This document shows, in pieces, positions 33,002 to 44,056 of a stretch of 64,000 nt of DNA; positions within the stretch are counted from its first letter, which is position 1; every line of letters starts with the position of its first letter. A model generated the notes under the pieces. It made no database searches. It was not told the DNA's origin and saw only the letters and a list, made by a program, of their open reading frames with translations. Position numbers and translations under genes: made by a program. The stretch comes from Stereum hirsutum FP-91666 SS1 (Eukaryota; Basidiomycota; Agaricomycetes; Russulales; Stereaceae), in the NCBI RefSeq assembly GCF_000264905.1, contig NW_006763143.1, positions 1,625,197 through 1,689,196 on the forward strand. The letters run 5' to 3'.

Positions 33002-34010
33002 TTGGTGTTTGGTAATGGTAGGGCTGGGAACACACCGTTTGAGGTCAATTGTAATTCTTCAGCACCTATCACTGGTGCGTGCGCCGTCTTTTTCTTCATC
33101 CCCACCGATGTCGTTTTCATGATGATTCCCATAGGTAACCTCTATACCTCACTCACCTCTGCTCTCTTGCCCAACGACGAGACTAAGCAGTCCATGTTGG
33201 ACGATATGGTCAGGAAGGGAGAGGCGGCGGGTAGAGATGCGTGCGCGGTTGGTTCACGGTTCACGCTGCCCCTATGGGCAAGAGCACCGTCTGGGAGGGT
33301 TACGAGATACGGCGGTGTAAGAATCTTCTTATCTGTTGTCTCGGTTCCTTACCTTTCTTTGCAAAGGCTCCGCGCTGACTCTTCTCTTGATCGTGTCTGT
33401 AGATATGTCGGGGGGTTTCTTTTTTCGCCCAGAGATGTCGGCTCCGCGAAACTCATCATTTGTGTCGGTTGCCTCAAGTCCGACTTCAACACCGACAACT
33501 TCACATACCCCACCCCCAAACAGCGCACCATCGAGCTCCACTCTGACCACACCCTCGCCAAGTACGCCAAGTACAAGGCCATCGGCATGTAGCAGCTCGT
33601 CCCGAAATTCGTTCCGTCTTGCCGTCTGCGCCTCCAAGTTGTCCGTCCCCCAGTTTGAGGCGAGGTTCCCCACTAAGGATCCCCTCTGTGAGGAGACGAC
33701 CAGCCATGTGTGGATGTGGCCGAGGATAGGCCAGTTCTTCAGGGAGAAGGACGTGATTGTGAGTGAGACGGGTACGTTTAGCTTTGGTGTTATGGATGTG
33801 CCGTCGCCCGAGGATGCAATCAATGTCAGCCAAATTCCCTGAGGAAGTTTCGGATGGACGGCCGGTGCGTACATCGATTTTTTTCACCCCGTCCTCCCTT
33901 TTGTCTCCGGCCCTCTTTTTACTTACAGTGACTGTCTTCCGTGATCTATAATAGGCTCCACGCCCGGTGCTGCCCTCGCTGTCCACCACCAGAACTTCAG
34001 GGCTATCACA
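33002..34010 (+). pseudogene. Pyruvate decarboxylase-like (ThDP-dependent) relic
   Basis: Middle and start of the C-terminal domain of a thiamine-diphosphate 2-oxo-acid decarboxylase. Blocks in order: FIPTDVVFMMIPIGNLYTSL, KGEAAGRDACAV, then (other frame) HAAPMGKSTVWEGYEIRR. These are followed by SAKLIICVGCLKSDFNTDNF and TIELHSDHTLAKYAKYKAIG (33440-33590). After a TAG at 33590-33592 come ARFPTKDPLC and HVWMWPRIGQFFREKDVIVS with ETGTFSFGVMDV (33650-33800). They parallel LPTDMV, PMGKG, SVGALLSDFNTGNFTY, EFHSD and the DTGTSAFG ThDP-entry motif of fungal PDC. The E-binding N-terminal domain and the GDG...N ThDP-Mg motif are absent, a nonsense codon interrupts, and two frames are used. Intron remnants are retained. 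Confidence 0.75.
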
Positions 34011-34221
34011 TAAGGTAAGATGCGACGGTGTCCAATGCCTTGGGCCAACAAGGGATGGGGAACGCGAAGGAGGATCGGTGAAATGATCTTACATTTATGT
34101 GCCACTATCTAGTTCCTTTGTGGATTCAGTAGGTATCAGGCTGATACCGGATTTAATGTGCTTATGACATTGCTTTTATGTGGTTATGGTTATTTGTTCT
34201 ATGCGGTTTGGGACTGTATTT

Positions 34222-34364
34222 ACGGGAATCGTTCCCATGCCATGTGAAAGCATGGCTATATCAAAAACAACATGCTCCAATGAGTGTCGAGATGAAGGTG
34301 AGTCAAAAGACTGCATGAAAAAGTAAAGGTGGAATCGTACCGCCAGGCAGGCCCTCCACTTGTC
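34222..34364. repeat. Dispersed repeat, copy 2
   Basis: About 143 bp matching 27804-27953, with the same ends (ACGGGAATCGTTCCCATGCC; GGAATCGTACCGCC; CCACTTGTC) and a more divergent middle. The minus-strand reading again gives an intron and an exon for AMLSHGMGTIPV. Copies lie 6.4 kb apart in the same orientation. Confidence 0.6.
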
Positions 34365-34628
34365 TTTTAGTGGGAAGGCTTTCCTGATGGGATTGCAGAA
34401 CTTGTCATACGATAGCATTGAGAACGTGCTGACGATCAGATCGTGCGTAAGACACGACTGCTCCGAACAGAATCATAATATAAATACAAGCCAATGAGAA
34501 GCGTGAGGCAGGTCTACTTGACTATCTCACGAGTGAACGAAGAAGTTCATAACATATATAAATGCGAACACAACAACATTATAAAGGATGGCATCGGAGT
34601 CGCAAGCCTGTCAGCACGCCCACACATC

Positions 34629-35615
34629 ATGGCATCCACCATCGACTCAGACCCAGCACACGAAGGGTTGCCTATTACCCACGCTGAGCTTCTTGCTCGC
34701 ATCGTCGCGGTCGAATCCCGACTTCGACGCACTGTCGAGAACCAGATCCGATTTGAAGGAATGGTCTCGCGGCTGTTGTCAGAGATAAATGCTATCAATG
34801 ACAGATGCTCGGAGACGGACAAGATCTGTACAGATAATTGTCGGGATATAGTGATCATTGATAACAACGTCTCTACTCTGAATGCTCGTGTGGAGGAAGG
34901 GTACGATGATCTCAAGGCTCACTGCGCCCGAATCGCAACGCTATACCATCGTCGATATCGACAGGTATGCGACGGCATGTCTGCTTTGCATGCCACTATG
35001 ACTGGCGTACTAGTGAGTGTGATATATCTGTACTGACATAGTATTGTGCTTATCCCATAAATCTGTTTGGTCAGGATTCGTTCTCGGCTCACTATAAGCA
35101 AGACCAGGCACCAACTGGCGTTCAAGAAAAGTGAGTATGCGCTCATATTTCTTTCTCTTAGTCAGGCCTGACATTCAAATGCAGGGACTAATTCGTCTTA
35201 CCCAAATTCAACACTGGTCAGAGGAGGGGGGCGGTGGGTCGAGGACGGCCTTATCCACGAGCGTATCCGAAGCTGCCTCAGGACCTTCTTCGTTCCGACA
35301 TTCTCCGTCACTAGCAGTTTGGATGGGTTGTGTATGTTCACAAATTAAGGCTGTTTTCTATACGGTCTATCAGGGCTCCACGATGTACTTCTTGATACTC
35401 AGCCAAGCGACCGAGGGTTCGGACGTACCCGTGCCAGCCATAACATTGCGGCTGGTGCTGCCTTGTCGAGTCGCCATGGCGTTGGCCCTACACCACCCAT
35501 CCTGCCATCGAAGCCATACAGCGCCTATATGTCTCTCTCGAGAAACGCTCGACCTCGCCATTGTTCGCTCTCAACTAGTACGTCAAGCGCCAACGGTCAG
35601 ATACCTAGTGCCTGA
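34629..35615 (+). CDS. Hypothetical four-exon protein with coiled-coil N-terminus
   Basis: Not recognised. Exons 34629-35012, 35075-35130, 35222-35331 and 35374-35615 join in compatible phases through 43-91 nt GT-AG introns, giving about 263 aa. It starts MASTIDSDPAHEGLPITHAE. Residues 16-115 are helical with heptads (LLARIVAVESRLRRTVENQI, then SETDKICTDNCRDIVIIDNN), and the C-terminal half is basic and Ser/Thr-rich. The third intron-exon boundary has two possible acceptors (35184 or 35221); only the second keeps the frame. The stop TGA is at 35613. The upstream 150 bp contain the 34.2 kb repeat, so the promoter may be partly repeat-derived. Confidence 0.45.
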
Positions 35616-35661
35616 TCAAAGTAAACGTTTTGCGTTGCAAGTCGTCCGGTGAGATTGCGTC

Positions 35662-35948
35662 TATGTTGATGAGGTACGTGTTCCGATGGACTGTCCCTGA
35701 TTTGTACTCTCTTCGACTCGACGAAGGGAGTTGGGCTAATGAGAAAGGGAGGCCGCGTGAACACCTTCAGAAGTATAGTACAAAGAAGTGGGACGATCTT
35801 GTGGTGAATAATGAGCTGAAGGGGTGGAACGAATTGGGAACGAAACTGAGAAAGGACGACGCTTCTTGGCTCCTCTTGGATTTCCTCTGCTCTCGACATC
35901 TATGGCCCTGATGCGCAGTCCACCCTTTTCTCGACCCCTACCGCGACC
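35662..35948. repeat. Left contig end, same sequence as 36287-36574
   Basis: 287 bp running into the N-gap. It matches the sequence right of the gap with no substitution and three 1-base indels (GATGAGG/GATGAAGG, GTCCCTG/GTCCTG, GGCCGC/GGCCCGC). It contains the frame KWDDLVVNNELKGWNELGTK, with a stop at about 35909. Confidence 0.95.
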
Positions 35949-36286
35949 NNNNNNNNNNNNNNNNNNNNNNNNNNNNNNNNNNNNNNNNNNNNNNNNNNNN
36001 NNNNNNNNNNNNNNNNNNNNNNNNNNNNNNNNNNNNNNNNNNNNNNNNNNNNNNNNNNNNNNNNNNNNNNNNNNNNNNNNNNNNNNNNNNNNNNNNNNNN
36101 NNNNNNNNNNNNNNNNNNNNNNNNNNNNNNNNNNNNNNNNNNNNNNNNNNNNNNNNNNNNNNNNNNNNNNNNNNNNNNNNNNNNNNNNNNNNNNNNNNNN
36201 NNNNNNNNNNNNNNNNNNNNNNNNNNNNNNNNNNNNNNNNNNNNNNNNNNNNNNNNNNNNNNNNNNNNNNNNNNNNNNNNNNNNNN
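35949..36286. other. Assembly gap (338 N)
   Basis: Run of N. Any protein read across it is meaningless. The repeat on both sides suggests the true gap may be zero or negative, that is, overlapping contig ends. Confidence 1.
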
Positions 36287-36574
36287 TATGTTGATGAAGG
36301 TACGTGTTCCGATGGACTGTCCTGATTTGTACTCTCTTCGACTCGACGAAGGGAGTTGGGCTAATGAGAAAGGGAGGCCCGCGTGAACACCTTCAGAAGT
36401 ATAGTACAAAGAAGTGGGACGATCTTGTGGTGAATAATGAGCTGAAGGGGTGGAACGAATTGGGAACGAAACTGAGAAAGGACGACGCTTCTTGGCTCCT
36501 CTTGGATTTCCTCTGCTCTCGACATCTATGGCCCTGATGCGCAGTCCACCCTTTTCTCGACCCCTACCGCGACC
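36287..36574. repeat. Right contig end, same sequence as 35662-35948
   Basis: 288 bp equivalent of the left flank. After 36574 the sequence continues uniquely (GGGACCACGACC). It encodes the same KWDDLVVNNELKGWNELGTK peptide, ending SWLLLDFLCSRHLWP. Confidence 0.95.
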
Positions 36575-36636
36575 GGGACCACGACCATTCGGGCCCTGAA
36601 GAATTCGTCGAGGACACAGCCTCTTGGGAGTGGAGC

Positions 36637-37326
36637 TCAGTATTTTGCTGTCCGCTTATCTGAGTATCGTTCTCCATTTTTCTCTTCATCGCACGAAAAA
36701 TGTCGAAACACTATTTCTCTTCTACTTAGATCCATACATTCCTTGTTCGTGTACCCTTTGTGTTGCCGTTTATCTCCCCATTGTCGTTCGTCGCTCTTCT
36801 GGTGTAGGCAGATAAAGCTAAATCCCCATGAAAATATAATTTGGAGAAGGAAGATAGTGGGTGAAGCACGAACGGGGCCAACAAAGGGTCGTGGAGGGCG
36901 AAATAAAAGACAGCCGATGGATTCGGCGAAATGGCACAGCACGTGAAGCAAAGAGGCGTTAGAGGATGCGGGAAAGACAACCACGGGATAGGAGATACGT
37001 ACCTCGACTCTGGAGCCTCTAGCGTAGGGATGACCACCGAGAATAGTTGTTGGTCGTTGACAATGCGCCTCTGATGGCACGGTATGGATGGAGACGCGCA
37101 CAAACTTATCTCTTGAGAGTACCATCGCGATGTTGGGGCCCAAATGTAGCGAGTGGTATGTTGACAGTCGGACCAGCGCACGCGACTGCGTACTTGGAAA
37201 AGTGTTTCTTCCTTGCATCAAACGAAGAGTCATGCCCACCGAGCGAATCGAGATAGAAATAAAAAAGGGATATTGTATAGCCCTACCTACTTGTATGAAT
37301 GCATCCAGACCTTCCCAACGCAGCAC
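36637..37326 (-). CDS. Possible ORF, unassigned
   Basis: A 229-codon minus-strand frame. The first 110 codons (GMTLRLMQGRNTFPSTQSRA; VLSRDKFVRVSIHTVPSEAH) end at GSRVE followed by a GTACGT donor-like site. The remainder is hydrophobic and may be intron. No family recognised. It lies 140 bp beyond the end of the 37.5-38.2 kb gene on the same strand. It may equally be chance openness. Confidence 0.25.
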   Translation of the reverse strand: MLRWEGLDAFIQVGRAIQYPFFISISIRSVGMTLRLMQGRNTFPSTQSRALVRLSTYHSLHLGPNIAMVLSRDKFVRVSIHTVPSEAHCQRPTTILGGHPYARGSRVEVRISYPVVVFPASSNASLLHVLCHFAESIGCLLFRPPRPFVGPVRASPTIFLLQIIFSWGFSFICLHQKSDERQWGDKRQHKGYTNKECMDLSRREIVFRHFSCDEEKNGERYSDKRTAKY

Positions 37327-37466
37327 ATTCTCTTTTCGTCAGCCCCGTCATTATCTCTCTGCGCTCTGTTTCCTCTCCTTCCCTCCATTCGCCCCGTCTA
37401 GCCAACTTCCCCACCCGACAATAACCGGCTCCAGCTTCTCTCCCATCTTCCTCTCGTCACCGTCCT

Positions 37467-38234
37467 CTACATCTGTAATCGCCAAGACACCCCATAGATG
37501 TCCTCACTCAAGCCCCTCCTCAAAAATGGAGTGAGCACTCGCACCCAAACCTCGCCCACTCACTTAACCACCAATAGCTCCCCTTTCCCCCCTTCCTTCT
37601 CTGGCGAGTCTGTCTCGTTATCGCCTCCTTCTACCCCGCCAAAGCCATCATCGACGGTCCTCGCATAACCCAACAACGTCTCCCCACTCCTCGCCGGCGA
37701 AACTGAAGGCAGATCAAAGACTACATGGCTGACGTTCGGATCATCGTCTACAAAACTTCGTCGCGCGATCTAGCACGTAGATTGAACAGGTATAACCAAT
37801 GAGACATGTGAGATAAGAGAGAGACAGTATTGAGATATGCACAGTCCGTAAGTCCCGGCGAGCTTGTTGACCTGACCATCACCTTCCTTGCATTCCTTGT
37901 ACTGAAGCTCGAGGAGATCGTCAATCGCCATCCCGATCTCGAACGCCGTCCTAGGGTCAGCGAAAGGATCGATTCCACGGGGGATCCAGCGGGCTTTCTC
38001 TTCAAGATCTTTTTGACTAAACACAATTTAATGATTTTTCGAGAGCTGAATAGAAAGGAGAATAAGTACTTACAGCGCAGCGATGGCCTGAGGATCGTCG
38101 GGGCCACTCAGCCTGAGCTCAGCCTGGGCATCTGAACTCGAGTTAGGTGAAGAGCCTTCTCCTGAGGAAGATGGAGCGGTATCTGTAAGTACGGCTACAG
38201 CAGAGGGAACGGATGAGGGAACGGATGAGGCCAT
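37467..38234 (-). CDS. Conserved-looking hypothetical protein, four exons, 195 aa
   Basis: Exons 38074-38234, 37826-38016, 37564-37747 and 37467-37518 give 588 nt with consistent phases and 45-78 nt introns. It starts MASSVPSSVPSAVAVLTDTA and has a Ser/Pro-rich N-terminus. A highly structured core follows, LEEKARWIPRGIDPFADPRT then FEIGMAIDDLLELQYKECKE. The acidic/Gly-rich C-terminal part contains DPNVSHVVFDLPSVSPARSG, and the end is EDIYGVSWRLQM. I do not recognise the family; the core looks like a real conserved helical domain. The donor of intron 2 (GTCTCT) is non-standard, so that join is tentative. One of the cleanest gene models in the window, with no nonsense or frameshift needed. Confidence 0.6.
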
Positions 38235-38239
38235 GAGAG

Positions 38240-39060
38240 AGGGAGGGGAAAAAGACGGAGGAGTGGCAGAGGAGAGTGGCGAGGTATAAAAGTATCTTCG
38301 TGAATGCAGCGGAGAATCAGCGGAGTTTAAACCCCAGGCCCGAGGTCCGGCCTTTCGCTCTTCCTTTCTGTTCGCTCCGGATCCTTCGTATCACCCATTT
38401 CCTTGACCGGTAAACAATTTCAGCCATTTTGTTTCTTCATCTCGATACCACAGAAATGCTTTTGTAAAGTACCCATCTGTCTCTCTTGTCTGCTCTCATG
38501 TCAATCTTGGGCGATGTGCTCGAGCCTCAGTTCAGTTGAATTTCCGGACTCTGAGTATCTCGCTTTCATGCACTGGATTTACTCCAAGGAGTGAGTTTGA
38601 CTGAATTTTGAGACATTTCCAAGATGGAATTGATATTCTTGTGTATATTGGTGACCTCTCTGATAGCTGCCTTCTCGAGACATCTTCTGTTTGCAAAGAC
38701 ATCGCTGTCTCACTCCTCTGTTACGGTGGCACTCGCCACAGTTGTTGGGCTTGCATCAACTCCCAAACTGGAATGACTCTGCACTGTTCGGCACATATCT
38801 GCAACTTTGACTCGGCTCAGCTCGGCTCAGCTCGGCTCTCTGTTCCGAATTGCGAACTCCTCAGGTAACTTCGCAATCAAACATCTTGTCTGTCAGCCTT
38901 TTAGACTCGGATGTCCATGTGGAACCCCGGCAAGATCTACCTGTGGCAATTTGGGGCGCTGTGTTTTGTTATATCATCGTCCCTTTCATGATTACCACCC
39001 TCTTCCCGTCGCCCACATCTCCGTGTCATATTCTCCTCCAACGAAACTTGCTCACTCGCC
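38240..39060. other. 5' flank of the Plavaka-type element
   Basis: Contains frames of 60-90 codons without recognisable content. If the transposon is a terminal-inverted-repeat element, its left end should lie here; I could not identify it by eye. Confidence 0.35.
38811..38839. repeat. Tandem CTCGGCTCAG repeat (about 2.9 units)
   Basis: Perfect 10-bp units at 38811-38820 and 38821-38830 and a partial third, 220 bp upstream of the transposase start. It could be a subterminal repeat of the transposon or a random tandem. Confidence 0.9.
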
Positions 39061-42000
39061 ATGCCACAATGCCAAGGTTGTAAAACTGATTTCAGCACTA
39101 CTCGCCAGCTTAACGGTCACCGCCCAACCTGCAAACAGGATAAAACACGCTCTCTCATACCCAAGAAACGGTCAAAACCGGAGGATGTCCCAGCAAGATC
39201 GAGACACACCCGTTTCACCTCTGATCCTGGACCTTCTAACGAGCCTGTCGCCTCAAGTAGCGGTTTAAATCAGGTATTAGTCACGTCGTCATATATAATC
39301 TCTGGGTCGAAGCCTTATTAGCATCTCAGCCCGATGACTACATTAGGGATGCGGCTGGCGACCAGTCTATATATATCGAGGACAATGCAGAGACTCCTCT
39401 TGAGGTATGTATTGATATCCTTCATACGTTGTAAAAGCCTAAAGTTTGTGATTTATTGATCCAAACGCCTCCGCCAATTCCTACCATCGCTACCCGTTCT
39501 GGACGAAGAATCCGTGTGCCAAAACATTTCGTCGACTTCGTCCCAGGTTACCAGATAACCCAGCTATCTCAAATTCCTACCGAACGCCCCACTCCTGCCT
39601 TGACTCAGCCGGCTGCTCCTCCATCTCCCTCGCCAGCACCTGAGTCACTACCAATCCGTCCATCGTTCACTACACATCCTGACGAGCTTGGGCTCTATCG
39701 TGTGTATCCTCACAAGCCAACGACTGTGCCACGCAATCCTGCCCTTCATGATGTCTGCGATTCGTCCACGCTTCTTCAGCAACAGCAGTCTTCGGTCTCT
39801 ACTTCAGCTTCTGCATCTCAGGCGGTCTTTCTTCTGATCTCCCTTCCGATCCTGCCAATCTCTATGCACCATTCGAAAATATTGGTACTGCCTTGACGAT
39901 GTATTACCACTACTCAGGGCCTAAGACCAAGTCATGTTCTGAGACAACTCGCTTGACGAAGCTAGTGCAACATATCCCCGCCGGCGATGTCGCCAACTTC
40001 AATTTCGAGCGGGAGAACACCCGTCTCGACACGTACCTTGATGACAACACTAATCCATTTCGATCTGACGACGGCTAGATCGACTCATCTGTAACGATAC
40101 GGCTTCCCAAGGGCAAGGACCATTGGAATTCGGAGCAAGATGCTCCGCCACTGGAAGTCACAAACATCCGTCATCGCGACATCCTTGCTATTGTTAAACA
40201 GGTCTACGAAGATCCCGATATATTCCCTTCCCTTCACAATACTCCTTTTGCTCAGTTTCTTAGGCCCTCCGATCCGGAGTCCGTGCCCGAACAGGTCTAT
40301 AGCGAGGTTTATTCATCGGCTGCAATGCTCGATGCTCACGCCGAAATCACAGCACTGCCTCGCACGAGTCCTGACGACATCCACAAGTGCATTGTTGTCC
40401 CGATAATTCTTGGATCGGACACGACACATCGAGCTCAGTTTGGTGCCGCCTCCCTATGGCCGGTATACATGATGATTGTCTCCTTGTCTAAGTATGTTTT
40501 TGGGAAACCAACGTCAAACTCATGCCATCATCTTGCATACCTTCCGGAGGTGAGCGATCTGTGTTTTGTTACTTTCTATCGGACCCTCTCATGATGTTGT
40601 ACCGTTTATCAGCTTCCAGACTCGCTTCAAGATACTTATCGCAGCTACTACCAAGATGGCGCAAAGCCCGAAGTCCTTACGCATTGCAAGCGCGACCTCT
40701 TCCAGGCTATCTGGGATTTATTACTGAACCCGGAATTCCTCGAGGCCTACAAGAACGGATTCACTGTTCGCTGTGGCGACGGTGTTTTCTACCGTCTCTT
40801 CATTCGTTTTTTCGCTTACATTGCTGATTATCCCGAGAAGCATGTGTTCTTTGCGCATTCTGGCTGCTATTCTCACTGTGACTGATTGATAGTACCTTTG
40901 GTCGCTCATGTAGGGTACTGATCGCCAACATCAAGAACCTCGGCCTCTGTCCATGCCCGTCTTGTCTTGTTCGGAAAGATGACATCCGCAAGGTAGGGAT
41001 GAAATCTGATATGAACACTCGACAGAACAAGACTCGTATCGATAGCGAGCCTCGTCGAATCGAAGTCGAAGATGCGCATCGTGCTATTCATGAATCCGGT
41101 GTTCCAGTCAACGCAGCACGCATCGACAACATTCTCAAGAATTCTGCAGTGCCCACACGGGTAAGTAGCATCTCCAGGCTGCTTGAGTTCTATGTCTTAG
41201 TAACCTCATCTGCATATTAGAATGCTTTCTCGAAGCTTGGCCTCCTGAGCGAGTTCAACTTCTACGCTGCTGGTAGATCTTCTCCATGAATTCGAGCTTG
41301 GTGTCTGGAAGGCAATATTTGCCCATCTCATTCGGATCCTCATCGCCCTCCAAGAAGATGATGATAAAACATTGGATGAACGGTAAGTCGTCCAGTTTGC
41401 GTCATTAGAGACTTACCCCGCTCACTGTCGAGCACACTTCCACACACTTAGGTATCGTCAAGTTCCTACATTCGGGCGCGATACAATTCGCAAGTTCCAC
41501 ACAAATGCATCGGAGATGAAGAAACTCGCTGCTAGGGACTTTGAGCATCTTCTCCAGGTAAGCATTATCCACCAATCATTCAAAATACTCAATAGGTTTA
41601 GTTTATCGGACTGCTCAGTGCGCGATTCCTGTTTTTGAGGGTCTGTTCCCCGGCGATCACGACAAGATCGTCTCCGACCTCCTCTTCGACCTCTCTTCTT
41701 GGCATGCATACGCCAAAATGCGACTCCACTTAACGTCCACCCTCCTCGAGTTCGACGATATCTGCATCGAAGCCGGAAACTCGCTACGCAAATTTGCTGA
41801 TAAAACATGTCAGCATTTTACGACGTTCGAGCTCCCTCAAGAAGTTGCTGCACGGAAACGACGGGAGGAACGGGCCAGAGAGAAGGCAATGGCTTTTACT
41901 TCCTCGACATCACTTCCGCCGCCACCGCCACCTATCTTCCAACCTGCGTCCGAACCGATTGAAACCATTCAACCTCGCCACTTGCAGGACTCACCGCCTT

Positions 42001-42487
42001 GCTGACTACCCGAGCATCATTCGCCGAAGTGGTACGACCGATGCTTATAACAGTCAACTGGTGAGCTCTCGATTTCTCACGTACTATTGACACCAATAAT
42101 TCCGTCTCGCTTACATATTGTATATTCCTCGGACAGGTTGAGATGCAGCATCCAATCTCCAAGAGAAGATTTGACCGGACTAACAAGAACAACTATGTTA
42201 AACAGATCGCTCAGCAAAAAGCCCGGGAGCGCTTTATGCGTCGTCTGTTTGCAAGGATCGAGAAGGAACGTCCGGAGATTGCAAGCACAGACATCAAGCG
42301 CAGCGTTCACCAAGATTCTTCGGCGGACAAAGAATCTTCCTCAAAGGAATCAAAACGCTCTGCTGATGCAGACGAAGCTTTGCCGTACACCAAACCCGAG
42401 GACCACCATCACATCGCGCAATCCGTGGTTCGTTCGCCGCTGTGTGGCACCGCCGCGTTTGGCGGCGGAGCTGCCCGGCGGGCCTGA
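39061..42487 (+). pseudogene. Plavaka/KDZ-group transposase, nearly full length, C-terminal module missing
   Basis: Large cut-and-paste transposase of the fungal Plavaka/KDZ group. Exon 1 (39061-39273) opens with a zinc finger, CQGCKTDFSTTRQLNGHRPTC. Exon 2 is 39330-39404, and the third is long and proline-rich (about 39460-39870). Then come blocks DIHKCIVVPIILGSDTTHR, AQFGAASLWPVYMMIVSL, KPEVLTHCKRDLFQAIWDLL, IKNLGLCPCPSCLVRKDDI, VDLLHEFELGVWKAIFAHL and YRQVPTFGRDTIRKFH. These are followed by SEMKKLAARDFEHLLQ, CAIPVFEGLFPGDHD, KPFNLATCRTHRLADYPSII, RRSGTTDAYNSQL and RRFDRTNKNNYVKQIAQQ. The catalytic acids belong to this core, but I cannot place them individually. Introns are about 50-70 nt. 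Disruptions: a frame change near 39830, TAG at 40076-40078, a shift at about 41272 and one at about 41930. The coding match stops at HHHIAQSV (about 42427); the next 60 nt are unrelated. With so few lesions in about 1000 codons it is the youngest element here. Confidence 0.8.
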
Positions 42488-42571
42488 TTACGTACTGCGT
42501 CCCAAAATATCCTGCATCACGATTCACGAATTTTGATCCCGCTTGCCTCTTGCCCGGAAGCGCTGGTGGCC
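42486..42571. repeat. Short dispersed repeat X
   Basis: About 85 bp resembling 46509-46590 in the same orientation. Shared: GATTACGTACTGC at the start, TGATCCCGCTTGC/GAATCCCGCTTGC followed by TCTTGC, and a GGCGGC-like end. It starts 60 bp after the point where the transposase coding match ends. Confidence 0.5.
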
Positions 42572-42599
42572 GATTATGGTCAATTGTGATGCGCCGAAG

Positions 42600-44050
42600 T
42601 TGGTCTCCGTCGCGTCAACGCGTCGAGGCGCTCTCTCGCTTTCTTTCATCACCTGTCTTTTCACCTCGCTCTGTCCTTCGCACCAATGCTATCTAAACAG
42701 GTATTCCATTCGCTCATTGGCTCTCCAATCCGTGTAAGTCATTAACCATACTCTTTTCCTCTCTTTAACCATACACAACGAATAACAAGGCATTTGACCA
42801 CTTCGTGACTGGCACGCGTGTCAACGCAGTCGCTGCTTTTGGCTTGAATTGCTTTTCTCAGATACTGACCAACGATTTCTCCTAGTCTATATGTCTACCG
42901 GTGAAAGGTCTATCCAGATCCGACAAACGCCCGCACCAGACATTTCGGTCGGGGCACATGTATTGGCTCGGATTCGTTGAGCCGAAGAGAGCAGTCTGCA
43001 CTGCAGAAGCACAGAACGTGGCCCAGATGGCATAGTGCCACTCGAGGTGCTTTCTCTCTACGTAGTCGCGAACGCTCGGTTGTGTACGCGACCCCAAGGT
43101 ACGTCTTTCTGATTGCGCATTTCGTCGTCCATGTATTCCTGAGAAGGGCCACGACGACTGTGCCAGCCGCACCATGGCATAGCCTGATGTCGTGGTTGTC
43201 TTGGTTGCATGCGTTGACACGCTCAGTAGAGGTGCTGACTTGTTCTTCGTGCAATGCACAGCCCAGGCTTAGAGTGCGCCCTCGATGAAGACTGTCCAAT
43301 CAATGTACCCGTCTCATCGCTCCTCTCCGAGACCATCACCGTTCCATCACCGCAATACCGTTCACGATATCACGTCAACTCGGTGGGATTGGTACCGCTG
43401 ACCGTCGACACCGACACCTTGTTGCTTGGGTCGGGAACAGCAGCCAATAGGGATCGGGGTCGATGCCTGAAGCAAGTAAGTGTGCTGCGATATGTGGACA
43501 GGAGGTAGAAGTGGGTGGCGTGATCAGGTGTTGCTGAACATAAAGGGTAATGCAAACGTTCACGTCGACGATGAAAATGGTGCTAACAGCGGATGGCTCA
43601 CGTTCGAACGTTGGTGGGGCGGCAATCTGCACGAGCTCTGCTGTGTGTTGACCTTGAGTCCGAAGCCGGGCTTCCTGATGTTGTTGATAACGAGTGTTTG
43701 CTTAGCGTTCTGGGGCAAGAGCTTTCAATACAAAATCTGATGATTGTGCAGTTGAGTGGCATACAATTGAAGCCTAGATAGTTACCGGGCTGTCTTGAGT
43801 GTTACAAAGTACACAACAGCGCACGACCATGCGATCAAGCACGGTCAAGGACAGTGGAAGAAATCTCCTCACTCCGATAGTGGTGCCACCCCGAGACTAT
43901 GTGAGTTTGAGGCCAGGGTGAGGAGTGTGCACATCGGTAGTCAAAGAGAAGAATGCTGTGGTTGATACGACGCGTCCAACACACAAGTCAGAGTAGTAAA
44001 AATGTGTATCTGTAGCAGTACGTAGACTAAAGATTATGCCATGTACCGTA
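42600..44050. other. Unassigned interval between the two transposase parts
   Basis: Frames of 60-130 codons on both strands. The plus-strand reading at 43254-43460 (ECALDEDCPINVPVSSLLSE, ending at a GTAAGT) looks mildly coding, but no family is recognised. If the inversion discussed in the findings is right, this is the former 3' flank of the transposon. Confidence 0.3.
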
Positions 44051-44056
44051 AAAGAC

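Noticed and set aside
33329..33874. 181-codon minus-strand open frame
   Set aside because: Antisense to the pyruvate decarboxylase blocks, which are recognisable on the plus strand.
35824..36409. Long open frames on both strands through the gap
   Set aside because: They are open only because of the N-run and have no meaning.
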